Below, piece by piece: positions 36,245 through 45,470 of a DNA stretch of 64,000 nt. A program made the translations under genes and the position numbers. Below the pieces are notes generated by a model. That model saw only the letters and a list, made by a program, of their open reading frames with translations. It ran no database searches and had not been told where the DNA came from. Origin of the DNA: Geothrix campi (GTDB lineage: Bacteria > Acidobacteriota > Holophagae > Holophagales > Holophagaceae); contig NZ_JANHMP010000001.1 in the NCBI RefSeq assembly GCF_024609265.1, positions 1,178,001-1,242,000 of the forward strand, written 5' to 3'. How positions within the stretch are numbered: position 1 is the first letter of the stretch; each line of letters begins with the position of its first letter.

Positions 36245-37705
36245 AACCCAGGTGATCTTCGTCGCCCAGTCCACCAGCCAGGGACCGAAGGCCGTGGCCA
36301 CCAGGACCAGAGCGCAGGCCAGGGTCACGATGAAGACGGACGTGGCGCCCATGGGGACGGCCTCGCCTTCGGGTTCCCGGAAATACATCTGCGCCACCAC
36401 GCCCAGGTAGTAGTAGGCGCCCACGGCGCTGGTGAGCAGCGCGATCGTCGTGAGGGTGACGAAGCCCTGCTCGATGGCCAGCTTGAAGAGGTAGAACTTG
36501 CCGAAGAAGCCCGCCAGGGGCGGAATTCCCGCCAGGCTGAGCAGGAAGATCATCATGGCGAAGGCCAGCACGGGGTGCTTGCGGCCCAGGCCCTTGAAGT
36601 CCTCGATCCGCTCGCCCTCGCCCTTGCCCTGGAGGTAGATCACCACGGCGAAGGCACCGGTGTTCATCACGATGTAGATGAGCATGTAGAGCCAGACAGC
36701 CTGGGCCCCTGCCCTGGCGTCGCCGGAGAGCACGCCCAGCAGCATATAGCCCACGTGGGCGATGCTGGAGTAGGCCAGCAGACGCTTCATGCTCTCCTGC
36801 TTCACGGCGGTCACATTCCCCAGGATCATGCTGGCCCCGGCGATGTAGCAGAGGGGCAGCACCCAGTCGGAGGACACTCCGTGGAGGCCGGCGCCGAAGA
36901 CGCGTAGGAAGGCCGCCAGGGCGGCGGCCTTGGGGGCCGTGGCCATGAACATGGTGATGGGCGTGGGGGCGCCCTCATAGGCATCCGGCGACCACATATG
37001 GAAGGGCACAGCCGCCACCTTGAAGCCCATGCCGATCAGCACCATCAGCACGCCGGAGAAGACCAGCAGGTTGCTGGTGGTCGGCGTGAGGGCTAGGGCC
37101 TGGTTCAGGTCCGCCAGGTTCGTCGTGGTCCCCCCGGCGGCGCCATAGAGCAGGCTGATGCCGTAGACGAGGATGCCGCTGGAGAAGGCGCCCAGCAGGA
37201 AGTACTTCACGCCTGCTTCCACGCTGGTGGCGCGGTCGCGCAGGTAGGCCACCAGGATGTAGATGCAGATGGCCATCAGCTCGAGGCTGAAGTAGACCGA
37301 GATCAGATCCGAGGCGCCGCAGAGGAACAGCATCCCGGACAGGGAGAACAGGATCAGGGCGTAGTACTCAACCGTCTGCTGCTTGAGGCCGTTGAGCAGC
37401 TTCACGCTGAGGGCCACGGTGCCCGCGGCGCCCAGCACGCACAGCATCTGGAAGCCCCGGGTGAGGCCGTCCATCCGGAACATGCGGGAAAAGCCCTCGC
37501 CATCCGGCGTGCGACCGACCAGGGCCGCGGTGATCGCGAGGATCACCAGGGTGATCGGCGCCCATTTGTGTTTTTCGTTCCGGTTGAAGAAGAGGTCGCC
37601 GGGCCACAGCATGAGCGTGGCCACGATCATCAGGAAGAGTTGGGGCGTGATGAGGTGCGTGTCCCGGAGGAGCGCGCCCAGGAGCCCCTGCGCGAAGCCG
37701 GTCAT
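36242..37705 (-). CDS. nuoN: NADH-quinone oxidoreductase subunit N
   Basis: The 487-residue membrane protein is one of the three antiporter-like proton-pumping subunits of complex I. It has about 14 helices and typical phrases such as FFSLELMAICIYILVAYLRD and VAAVPFHMWSPDAYEGAPTP with the conserved Lys/His positions, and later AYSSIAHVGYMLLGV. It starts within the nuoM stop. It is the last gene of the nuo cluster, and its stop codon lies inside a palindromic repeat. Confidence 0.95.
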   Translation of the reverse strand: MTGFAQGLLGALLRDTHLITPQLFLMIVATLMLWPGDLFFNRNEKHKWAPITLVILAITAALVGRTPDGEGFSRMFRMDGLTRGFQMLCVLGAAGTVALSVKLLNGLKQQTVEYYALILFSLSGMLFLCGASDLISVYFSLELMAICIYILVAYLRDRATSVEAGVKYFLLGAFSSGILVYGISLLYGAAGGTTTNLADLNQALALTPTTSNLLVFSGVLMVLIGMGFKVAAVPFHMWSPDAYEGAPTPITMFMATAPKAAALAAFLRVFGAGLHGVSSDWVLPLCYIAGASMILGNVTAVKQESMKRLLAYSSIAHVGYMLLGVLSGDARAGAQAVWLYMLIYIVMNTGAFAVVIYLQGKGEGERIEDFKGLGRKHPVLAFAMMIFLLSLAGIPPLAGFFGKFYLFKLAIEQGFVTLTTIALLTSAVGAYYYLGVVAQMYFREPEGEAVPMGATSVFIVTLACALVLVATAFGPWLVDWATKITWV

Positions 37706-39381
37706 CAGTGGCCTCCGCCGTGGGCAGGAGCTTCGTGGACAGGAGCCTCGTGGCCAGCCGGGGCGGCGTCATGGCCTCCGGGAGCCGCCTGGTGGGGCGC
37801 GGCCGGGGCGGTCATGCCCTGCATGCCGAGCTTGGCGGCGATGGCCTGCTGCGCAGCCAACTGCTCGGCCTTGTAGAAGTCGGGGTTCACCTGGGTGACG
37901 AGCTTGCGAACCGGAGCCTCCATCACGTCCATGATCGGCTTGGGATACATGCCGATCCAGAAGGCGGCGATCACGAGGGGGGCAAAGTAGAGAATCTCGC
38001 GGAGGTTGAGGTCCTCCATCTTCTCGTTAGTGGCGGTGATGGGTCCGAACATCACGCGCTGGTACATCCACAGCAGGTAGGCAGCGCCGAGGATGATGCC
38101 CAGCGTGGCCACCACGGCGGCCCAGGGGAAGGCCTGGAAGGAACCCATGAGGATGATGCCCTCGCCGATGAACCCATTCAGCAGGGGCAGCCCCAGGCTG
38201 CTCATGGTCATGAGCATGAAGACGGTGGCGTAGATCGGCATGCTCTTCGAGAGGCCGCCGAAATCCGCGATCATGCGGGTGTGGCGGCGCTCATAGACGA
38301 TGCCCACCGCGAGGAAGAGCCCGCTGGTGCTGATGCCGTGGTTGATCATCTGGAACATGCCGCCCTTGATGCCATAGGGATTCAAGGCGAAGAGGCCCAG
38401 CATGCAGAGGCCCAGGTGGCTCACGGAAGAGTAGGCCACCAGCTTCTTCATGTCCTTCTGGATCATGGCGACCAGCGCGCCGTAGATGATGCCGATGAGG
38501 GACAGGATGAGGAAGGGCTTCATCAACATCCGGGTCGCATCGGGCAGGATGGGCAGCAGGAACCGCACGAAACCGTAGGTGCCCATCTTCAGGAGGATGG
38601 CCGCCAGGATGACGGAACCGGCCGTGGGGGCCTGCACGTGCGCGTCCGGCAGCCAGGTGTGGAAGGGGAACATCGGCACCTTGATGGCGAAGCCGATGAA
38701 GAAGGCCAGGGCCAGCAGGATCTGATAGGTCTTGCTCTGCTGCGCGATCACCGGGGCCATGGCCTGGAAGCTCTCCAGGGAGAAGTTGTAGCCGCCGGTG
38801 GTCTTGTGCTGCAGGAAGTAGATGGCGAGGATCGCCACCAGCATGAGCACGCCGCCGGCCAGGGTGTAGAGGAAGAGCTTGATGGCGGCGTAGAGCTTCT
38901 GTGGGCCGCCCCAGATGGCGATGAGGAAGTACATCGGCACCAGCATCACTTCCCAGAAGAGGTAGAAGAGGAACATGTCCTGGGTGATGAACACGCCGAG
39001 CATGGCCGTCTGAAGGACCAGCATCCAGATGTAGTACTCCTTGTGGCGCTCCTCGATGGACTTGAAGGAGCAGGCGATGGCGATGGGGCCGATGAAGGTG
39101 GTCAGCAGCCAGAGCAGCAGGCTGATGCCATCCATGCCCACACTGAACTTCACGCCCATGGACGGAATCCAGTTCCAGGATCCGGCCCACTGGACGGCGT
39201 CACTGGCCCGGTCATAGCCGAACCAGAAGACCGCGCTCATCAGGAAGCTGACGATCATCACCAGGAGGGAACCGATCTCGAAGACCCGGCGTTGGTCCTT
39301 GGGCACGAGAAGCAGGACCAGCGCCCCCAGTAGGGGCAGGAAGGTCGCCACCAGCATCAGTGTCGTGTTTGCGGTGAACAT
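37705..39381 (-). CDS. nuoM: NADH-quinone oxidoreductase subunit M
   Basis: The ATG at 39381 has GGAG seven bases before it and is preferred to a TTG five codons earlier; this gives 558 residues. It is a 14-helix antiporter-like subunit with GMDGISLLLWLLTTF, FYLFWEVMLVPMYFLI, MFPFHTWLPDAHVQAPTAGS and AYSSVSHLGLCMLGL. An unusual C-terminal tail of about 45 residues is rich in His, Ala, Pro and Gly and lies beyond the normal end of the family. Confidence 0.94.
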   Translation of the reverse strand: MFTANTTLMLVATFLPLLGALVLLLVPKDQRRVFEIGSLLVMIVSFLMSAVFWFGYDRASDAVQWAGSWNWIPSMGVKFSVGMDGISLLLWLLTTFIGPIAIACSFKSIEERHKEYYIWMLVLQTAMLGVFITQDMFLFYLFWEVMLVPMYFLIAIWGGPQKLYAAIKLFLYTLAGGVLMLVAILAIYFLQHKTTGGYNFSLESFQAMAPVIAQQSKTYQILLALAFFIGFAIKVPMFPFHTWLPDAHVQAPTAGSVILAAILLKMGTYGFVRFLLPILPDATRMLMKPFLILSLIGIIYGALVAMIQKDMKKLVAYSSVSHLGLCMLGLFALNPYGIKGGMFQMINHGISTSGLFLAVGIVYERRHTRMIADFGGLSKSMPIYATVFMLMTMSSLGLPLLNGFIGEGIILMGSFQAFPWAAVVATLGIILGAAYLLWMYQRVMFGPITATNEKMEDLNLREILYFAPLVIAAFWIGMYPKPIMDVMEAPVRKLVTQVNPDFYKAEQLAAQQAIAAKLGMQGMTAPAAPHQAAPGGHDAAPAGHEAPVHEAPAHGGGH

Positions 39382-39415
39382 GGGGACTCCAACCAATGAG
39401 GCCAGGCAGGGAAGG

Positions 39416-41776
39416 CTATACGAGGAATTTCCAGAAGGCGAAGACGAGGAAGCCGAGGAACATCACGAAGGCGTAGTGCTGCACGCGGCCGCTCTGCAGG
39501 CCCCGGAAGACCGAACTGGTCTCCTGGATGATGTAGGCGACGAGGTTGACCGCACCATCCACCAGCTTCTGGTCGATCCAGTTCGACAGATCGGCCCAGA
39601 TGATCGTGAACCGGGCGGCGCCGTTCACCATGCCATCCACCACCCAGGTGTCGAAGCTCCAGAGCTGGGCGGAGAAGCGCTTGATGGGCTCGATGAGGGC
39701 AGCCTCGTAGAACTCGTCCACGTAGTACTTGGCGTTCACCCAGCGGAACAGATTCGGGAAGCGGGTCACGAAGGCCTTCGCCCGGCTCCAGCTGGGATCC
39801 ACCTTGTAGATCCACCAGGCCAGCAGCATGGCGCCAGGAGCCCAGACCAGGGTCGCCCAGGCCATGAGGCCGTATTCCATGGCGGGCGGAACGTGCTCGC
39901 CGTGATGGACAGGGGCCACCTGGTAGAGCAGCGGCTCGATCCACTTGCTGAACAGTTCGGCAGGCACAATGGGCAGGACGCGATGAAGGCTCTCGGGGTA
40001 GTTGAGGAAGCCGCCCACCACGGCGAGGCCAGCCAGGATGGCCACCGGCAGCCACATGCGCCAGGAGACCTCATGAGGATGGTGGCCAGGCACGATGTCG
40101 TGATCTTCCGGATCATCTCCGCGGTGGTTGTGGGGCTTGTCCAGTTCGTGGAGGCCGTTTCCCAGGTGGCTGGGCGCGTCGTGGCCGTGGGCGTGGGCAT
40201 GGGCGTCATGCCCATGGTCATCGTGGCCGTGATGGGCCTCGGACTGGACGGACAGGCCGTGGGGATCGTTCCCGGCCCCGCGGTACTCGCCGTAGAAGGT
40301 CATGGCGATGAGGCGGGTCATGTAGAAGGCGGTGCAGAAGGCGCCCAGCATGCCCAGAATCCAGGCCACCAGGTTCAGGGTGGGGCCCGTGTAGTGGCCG
40401 TGCTGGTACCAGCCCTCGAACACCTTCCAGAGGATCTCGTCCTTGGAGAAGAAGCCCGAGAAGGGGAAGATGCCAGCGATGGCGAAGGTCGCCAGGATCA
40501 TGCTCATGGCGGTGATGGGCATCAGCTTCTTGAGGCCGCCCATGTTGCGCATGTCCTGCTCGTGGTGGCAGGCGGCGATGACAGCGCCGGACCCGAGGAA
40601 GAGGCTGGCCTTGAAGAAGGCGTGGGTGAAGACGTGGAACATGCCGGCGCTGAAGGCCCCCGCGCCCATGCCCATGAACATGAAGCCCAGCTGGGACACG
40701 GTGGAGTAGGCCAGCACCTTCTTGATGTCGTACTGGGCGAGGCCCATGGTGGCGGCCACGAAGGCCGTCAGGGAGCCGAAGGCCAGCACCACGGCGAGCG
40801 CCACCGGGGCGTTCACGTAGATGAAGTTCAGCCGCGTGATCATGTAGAGGCCGCTGGTCACCATGGTGGCGGCATGGATCAGCGCGCTGACCGGCGTCGG
40901 ACCTGCCATGGCATCCGGCAACCACACATAGAGGGGAATCTGCGCGGACTTGCCCATGGCGCCCACGAAGAGGCAGCAGCCGATGAGGTTGAACCACCAG
41001 GTGGGGCTCGCGGTATGGCCGTAGAGCGTGATGGCCGGCATGGTCGCAAGCCCGCGGACCGAACCCATCAGCGTGTCGTAGTCGAGAGTTCCGAAGACCT
41101 GGAAGATCAGGAAGAACCCGATCATGAAGCCGAAATCGCCGATGCGGTTCGTGACGAAGGCCTTCTTGCCGGCGACGGCGGCGAACTCCTTCTCGAAGTA
41201 GAAGCCGATGAGCAGGTAGGAGCAGAGGCCCACCCCTTCCCACCCCAGGAACATCATCAGGATGTTGGCACCCAGCACCAGGTTCAGCATGCTGAACACG
41301 AAGAGGTTCATGTAGGCCATGAAGCGGTAGTACCGGCCGTCGTTCCGCTCCTCGGCCATGTAGCCGGTGCTGAACAGGTGGATCAGGAAGCCGGCGCCCG
41401 AGACCAGCAGGGCCATGCAGCCGCTGAGCACATCGAACTTGTAGGCCCACTCGATCTTGTAGGTGGTCATCCCGCCCAACACATGGGCGCCGCCTATATC
41501 GAACCAGGTCCAGAGGCTCTGGTGGATGGACCGCCCGTCGGCGGGCAGGCCGGCGAGCTGGATGAAATACCCGATCGTGAGCAGGAAGGCCACGCCCACG
41601 CTGCCGAGGGCGAAGAAATCCACGACTTTGGTGTTCTTCAGTTTCCGGCCGCTGAGGCCATTGATGAGGAACCCGAAGAAGGGCAGGAAGGGGATCAGCC
41701 ACAGGTAGCTGCCCGCCTGGGATGCGGCGGTGGCGGCGTGCGTCAGGGTCATCTCGGCACTCATGATCGTCGTCAT
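39416..41776 (-). CDS. nuoL: NADH-quinone oxidoreductase subunit L with His-rich insert
   Basis: The 786-residue protein is much longer than the usual 600-650. The antiporter core shows FLGWEGVGLCSYLLIGFY, IPLYVWLPDAMAGPTPVSAL and AYSTVSQLGFMFMG, and the C-terminal lateral helix region is present. The extra length is partly a His-rich loop at about residues 503-567, with 18 His in 65 residues and stretches such as HAHAHGHD, placed between membrane helices near the ARL/MTFYGEYRG segment. It overlaps nuoK by ATGA. The function of the insert is unknown; metal binding is possible. Confidence 0.94.
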   Translation of the reverse strand: MTTIMSAEMTLTHAATAASQAGSYLWLIPFLPFFGFLINGLSGRKLKNTKVVDFFALGSVGVAFLLTIGYFIQLAGLPADGRSIHQSLWTWFDIGGAHVLGGMTTYKIEWAYKFDVLSGCMALLVSGAGFLIHLFSTGYMAEERNDGRYYRFMAYMNLFVFSMLNLVLGANILMMFLGWEGVGLCSYLLIGFYFEKEFAAVAGKKAFVTNRIGDFGFMIGFFLIFQVFGTLDYDTLMGSVRGLATMPAITLYGHTASPTWWFNLIGCCLFVGAMGKSAQIPLYVWLPDAMAGPTPVSALIHAATMVTSGLYMITRLNFIYVNAPVALAVVLAFGSLTAFVAATMGLAQYDIKKVLAYSTVSQLGFMFMGMGAGAFSAGMFHVFTHAFFKASLFLGSGAVIAACHHEQDMRNMGGLKKLMPITAMSMILATFAIAGIFPFSGFFSKDEILWKVFEGWYQHGHYTGPTLNLVAWILGMLGAFCTAFYMTRLIAMTFYGEYRGAGNDPHGLSVQSEAHHGHDDHGHDAHAHAHGHDAPSHLGNGLHELDKPHNHRGDDPEDHDIVPGHHPHEVSWRMWLPVAILAGLAVVGGFLNYPESLHRVLPIVPAELFSKWIEPLLYQVAPVHHGEHVPPAMEYGLMAWATLVWAPGAMLLAWWIYKVDPSWSRAKAFVTRFPNLFRWVNAKYYVDEFYEAALIEPIKRFSAQLWSFDTWVVDGMVNGAARFTIIWADLSNWIDQKLVDGAVNLVAYIIQETSSVFRGLQSGRVQHYAFVMFLGFLVFAFWKFLV

Positions 41777-42075
41777 CCCTTCAGCAGGTTGATGTCATCA
41801 ACCTGGACGGTGTCGCGCTTGCGGTAGAGGGCCACCACCAGTGCGAGACCCACAGCCACCTCGGCGGCGGCGAAACCCATCACCAGCAGGGCGAAGGCCT
41901 GGCCGGAGACGGAGCCGCTGTGGCGGGCGAAGGCGATGAAGTTGAGGTTGGCGGCGTTGAGCATGAGCTCGACGCACATGAGGACGATCAGGGCGTTGCG
42001 GCGGATGAGAACCCCCGCGATGCCGATGGAGAACAGCAGGAAGGAGATGAGGAGGACCGCGTTCAGGCTGACCAT
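41773..42075 (-). CDS. nuoK: NADH-quinone oxidoreductase subunit K
   Basis: The frame is open upstream inside nuoJ, but the ATG at 42075 overlaps the nuoJ stop and gives the normal 100 residues. It has three helices with the buried Glu in VLMCVELMLNAANLNF and the second Glu in GFAAAEVAVGLALVVALYR, both needed for proton transfer in the membrane arm. Confidence 0.95.
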   Translation of the reverse strand: MVSLNAVLLISFLLFSIGIAGVLIRRNALIVLMCVELMLNAANLNFIAFARHSGSVSGQAFALLVMGFAAAEVAVGLALVVALYRKRDTVQVDDINLLKG

Positions 42076-42626
42076 CACACCCGCTCCGTTTTTGCCAGCA
42101 CCACCGCGCCCACCAGGGCCACCAGCAGGATCACGCTGAGGATCTCGAAAGGCAGGAGGTAGTCCGCGAAGAGGCCGCGGCTCACCGCCTGGGCATTCTG
42201 ATGGGCCACATCCAGCCCCTTGGCCAGTTCCGGCCGCAGGACCAGGGCTTCCGGCGAGGGCGCGCCGAAGATCGCCTTGCGGAACACGGCCAGGAACAGC
42301 GCGGCGCCCCCCGCGACGGCCACCACCGCATAGCGCGACTGCAGCTGGAAGACCTCGCCCTCCTTCTTCTTGCTCATCTCGACGAGCATGACGACGAAGA
42401 GGAAGAGCACCACGATGCCGCCCGCGTAGACCAGGATCTGGGCCACGCCCAGGAACTCGGCCTCCAGCGCGAGGAAACATCCGGCGATGTTCAACATCGC
42501 GAAGAGGAAGCCCAGCACACTGTGGATCGCGCTCCTGGAGCCGATCATGAGCAGGGCGCCGACAAGGGCCATGACGCCGAAAATGGCGAACATGTTCCGG
42601 CCGATCGTTTCGATGAAATGTTCCAT
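42075..42626 (-). CDS. nuoJ: NADH-quinone oxidoreductase subunit J
   Basis: The 183-residue membrane protein shows the NuoJ helix 3 phrase EAEFLGVAQILVYAGGIVVLFLFVVML, which contains the pi-bulge that links quinone reduction to pumping. Five helices are predicted, with a longer loop before the last. It starts 34 bases after nuoI and overlaps nuoK. Confidence 0.94.
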   Translation of the reverse strand: MEHFIETIGRNMFAIFGVMALVGALLMIGSRSAIHSVLGFLFAMLNIAGCFLALEAEFLGVAQILVYAGGIVVLFLFVVMLVEMSKKKEGEVFQLQSRYAVVAVAGGAALFLAVFRKAIFGAPSPEALVLRPELAKGLDVAHQNAQAVSRGLFADYLLPFEILSVILLVALVGAVVLAKTERV

Positions 42627-42660
42627 GGGACGTCCTCTGGATATGCGCGAAGGGATGGAA

Positions 42661-43164
42661 TCAGTCGTCAGCCACGCTGAACTTGCCCACGTGCGAGGGC
42701 TCGAACATGTTCTGGCCCAGCCCTTCCGTGCCGAGGGAGAAATCCTCGCGGTTGTAGGCGGCCAGTTCGAACTGGTGGTTGAGGATGATGGAATCGAATC
42801 CGCAGCTCTCCACGCAGAACTCGCAGAAGATGCAGCGCTCCATCTCGAAGTCGTAGCGCACGGGGAAGGGCATCTTGCGCCCCTCCTTCTTGCCCTTCTC
42901 GATGGTGATCACCTGGGTGGGGCAGATCTTTTCGCAGGCCAGGCAGCAGACGCACTTGATCTCGCCCTGCTCGTCTTTCAGCAGCGTCAGGCGCCCGCGG
43001 AAGCGCGGCTGGACCTTGGCTGGCACCTCGGGATACTCGGAGACGATGTGGAACGGCACCTTGCGCCGGTTGGCCGTGAAGAAGACCTGGCTGAAGTGCT
43101 TGCCGGTGACGGACAGGCCCTTGGCGATGTCGGCGGGGATGAGGGTCCTCAGGAACTTGTTCAT
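42661..43164 (-). CDS. nuoI: NADH-quinone oxidoreductase subunit I
   Basis: The 167-residue protein carries two 4Fe-4S sites: CVCCLACEKICP (clusters N6, with an extra Cys in the first spacer) and CIFCEFCVESCGF, where Gly replaces the usual Pro after the last Cys. It conducts electrons toward NuoB in the peripheral arm. It lies 10 bases after nuoH. Confidence 0.94.
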   Translation of the reverse strand: MNKFLRTLIPADIAKGLSVTGKHFSQVFFTANRRKVPFHIVSEYPEVPAKVQPRFRGRLTLLKDEQGEIKCVCCLACEKICPTQVITIEKGKKEGRKMPFPVRYDFEMERCIFCEFCVESCGFDSIILNHQFELAAYNREDFSLGTEGLGQNMFEPSHVGKFSVADD

Positions 43165-43174
43165 GGACGGCCCC

Positions 43175-44341
43175 TTAGACGGCGAAGCAGCGGATGACGG
43201 CCGCCAGCAGGAGGTTGACCAGCGCCAGGGGGATCAGGTACTTCCAGCCCACGGCCATGATCTGGTCGTACCGGTAGCGGGGGATGGTGCCGCGCACCCA
43301 GATGTAGGTGAAGAGGAGGAAGATGATCTTGGCCACGAAGAAGATGGCGTGGGGTGCGCCAAACCACGACAGGAACCCGGGCAGGTAGGGGTTCAGCAGC
43401 CCCTGCAGGCCGAAGGGGAGCAGCCAGGGACCGCCCAGGAAGAAGGCGGAGGCCAGGGCCGAGACGACGGTCATGTTGATGTACTCGGCCAGGTAGAAGA
43501 GGCCGAACTTCATGCCGGAGTACTCGGTGTGGAAGCCCGCCACCAGCTCGTTCTCAGCCTCCGGCATATCGAAGGGGAGGCGGTTGGTCTCCGCGAAACC
43601 GCAGGTGAGGTACAGCAGGAAGCCGATGACCTGGGGGATCAGTGCCCACGCGGGCATGCCGATCGCCATGTGAGAGGACATCTCGCTGAAGTTCAGGCTG
43701 GCGGAAAGCACCACCGGCGCGAGGAGGCTGAGGGTCAGGGGGACTTCGTAGCTCACCATCTGGGCCGCGCTGCGCAGGCCGCCCAGGAGGGGGTATTTGG
43801 AGTTCGAGGACCAGCCGGCCAGGACGATGCCGTACACCCCCACGGTCGCCACGCCCAGAATCCAGAGCAGGCCCACGTTGATGTCGGAGATGCCCCCGGA
43901 GACCGGGAGGCCGCCCAGGTAGGGGAACCAGGTGGGGAACGTGAAGAAGGTGCCGGGCACGAAGGAGATCGCGGCGAACACCACGATCGCGGCCACCATG
44001 CTGATGGAGGGTGCGAGGAAGAAGACGAACTTGTCGGCCTTCGCCGGCATGATGTCTTCCTTGAGGATCAGCTTCAGGACGTCGCCCACGAGCCCGGGGA
44101 TGCCGCGCCAATAGGAGACGACGGGCACCCTGCCCATCTTCCACATCCTGCGGTTCATCCAGCCGCTGAAGCCGATGTGTCCGCTGGCCACGCGGGTGGA
44201 GCCCAGGCGCTGCTGGAGGTGGCCGAGCACCTTGCGCTCGGCGAACACCGTGAGGGGAACGACGACGAAGACGAAGATCACGACCAGCAGGCACTGGATG
44301 AGCGTGATCACGATGGACTGGGTGAGGGTCGGGGTCGGCAT
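43175..44341 (-). CDS. nuoH: NADH-quinone oxidoreductase subunit H
   Basis: The 388-residue membrane subunit forms part of the quinone cavity. It has FAERKVLGHLQQRLGSTRV near the N-terminus, the acidic loop GFAETNRLPFDMPEAENELVAGFHTEYSG, and IWVRGTIPRYRYDQIMAVGWK at the end. The length is somewhat above the usual 320-350 because of a longer extramembrane segment after the second helix. Confidence 0.95.
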   Translation of the reverse strand: MPTPTLTQSIVITLIQCLLVVIFVFVVVPLTVFAERKVLGHLQQRLGSTRVASGHIGFSGWMNRRMWKMGRVPVVSYWRGIPGLVGDVLKLILKEDIMPAKADKFVFFLAPSISMVAAIVVFAAISFVPGTFFTFPTWFPYLGGLPVSGGISDINVGLLWILGVATVGVYGIVLAGWSSNSKYPLLGGLRSAAQMVSYEVPLTLSLLAPVVLSASLNFSEMSSHMAIGMPAWALIPQVIGFLLYLTCGFAETNRLPFDMPEAENELVAGFHTEYSGMKFGLFYLAEYINMTVVSALASAFFLGGPWLLPFGLQGLLNPYLPGFLSWFGAPHAIFFVAKIIFLLFTYIWVRGTIPRYRYDQIMAVGWKYLIPLALVNLLLAAVIRCFAV

Positions 44342-44360
44342 GTCTTGGGATCCTCGTCGG

Positions 44361-45461
44361 CTAGCGGTCGATCTCGCCGAGCACGATGTCCAGGGAGCCG
44401 ATGGCCGCGACGACGTCGGCGATCAGTCCTCCCTCGGCCATCTTGGGCAGGGATTGGAGGTTGATGAACCCAGGAGCCCGCACGTGGAACCGGTAGGGGT
44501 TCAGGGAACCCTTCTCGCCCACGAGGTAGTATCCGATCTCGCCCTTCGGCGATTCGGTGGCGTGGTAGACCTCGTTGACCTCGGACCGCAGGATCTTGGG
44601 GAGCTTGGCCATGACGGGGCCTTCGGGCATGCCATCCATGCACTGCTGGATGATGCGGGCGCTCTGGCGCATCTCCGCCATGCGGACCTGGTACCGGGCG
44701 TAGGTGTCCGCCTCGGTGCGGGTGGGGATCTCGAAGTCCATCTCGGAGTAGGCCGCGTAGGGGAAGGCCTTGCGGATGTCGTAGGCCACGCCGGCGGCGC
44801 GCAGCATGGGGCCGGTGACGCCCAGGGCGATGGCATCTTCGGCGCTGAGCCGGGCCACGCCGACGGTGCGCTTCTTCCAGATGCGGTTCTCGGTGAGCAG
44901 GTTCTCGTACTCTTCCAGGCAGCTGGAGAACTTGGCCAGGAACTTGTGCACCAGCTTCTCGAACCCGGGAGGCAGGTCCTCCCTCAAGCCGCCGATGCGG
45001 AAGGCCGTGGTGGTAAGCCGGGAGCCGCAGAAGGCCTCATTGATGTCGAGGACGTCCTCGCGCTCGCGGAAGGCGTAGAGGAACACCGTCAGGGCGCCGA
45101 TGTCCATGGCATGGGTGCCCAGCCAGATGAGGTGCGAGGCGATGCGGTTGAACTCGTTCAGCAGGGTGCGGATGTACTGGGCGCGGCGCGGCACCGTGAT
45201 GCCGAACAGCTTCTCGTTGGCCTCCGCCCAGCCCAGGTTGTTGGCCACGGCAGAACAGTAGTCCATGCGATCCGTCCAGACCTGGCCCTGGAAGAAGGAC
45301 TGGTTCTCACAGATCTTCTCGACGCCCCGGTGGAGGTAGCCGATCATCGGCCGGCAGTGGGTGACGGTCTCGCCATCCAGCCGCAGTTTCACCCGGAGCA
45401 CACCGTGCGTGGACGGGTGCTGCGGGCCTAGGTTGATCTCCATTTCCTCGTTCTTGAACAC
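44361..45461 (-). CDS. nuoD: NADH-quinone oxidoreductase subunit D
   Basis: The GTG at 45461 has GGAG seven bases before it; an internal ATG at 45443 is the alternative. The product has 366 residues. It contains NLGPQHPSTHGVLRVKLRLDGE with the quinone-site His, GYLHRGVEKICENQ, and the C-terminal LGEIDR that closes the quinone tunnel. It is a stand-alone NuoD, not fused to NuoC. Confidence 0.95.
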   Translation of the reverse strand: MFKNEEMEINLGPQHPSTHGVLRVKLRLDGETVTHCRPMIGYLHRGVEKICENQSFFQGQVWTDRMDYCSAVANNLGWAEANEKLFGITVPRRAQYIRTLLNEFNRIASHLIWLGTHAMDIGALTVFLYAFREREDVLDINEAFCGSRLTTTAFRIGGLREDLPPGFEKLVHKFLAKFSSCLEEYENLLTENRIWKKRTVGVARLSAEDAIALGVTGPMLRAAGVAYDIRKAFPYAAYSEMDFEIPTRTEADTYARYQVRMAEMRQSARIIQQCMDGMPEGPVMAKLPKILRSEVNEVYHATESPKGEIGYYLVGEKGSLNPYRFHVRAPGFINLQSLPKMAEGGLIADVVAAIGSLDIVLGEIDR

Positions 45462-45470
45462 CGTCCGCTC

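Noticed and set aside
37708-39333. A 541-codon plus-strand open frame over nuoM
   Set aside because: It is antisense to a complete nuoM and has no recognisable domain or ribosome site.
39299-41827. An 842-codon plus-strand open frame over nuoL
   Set aside because: It is the antisense shadow of nuoL. The His-rich content on both strands comes from the composition of the real gene.
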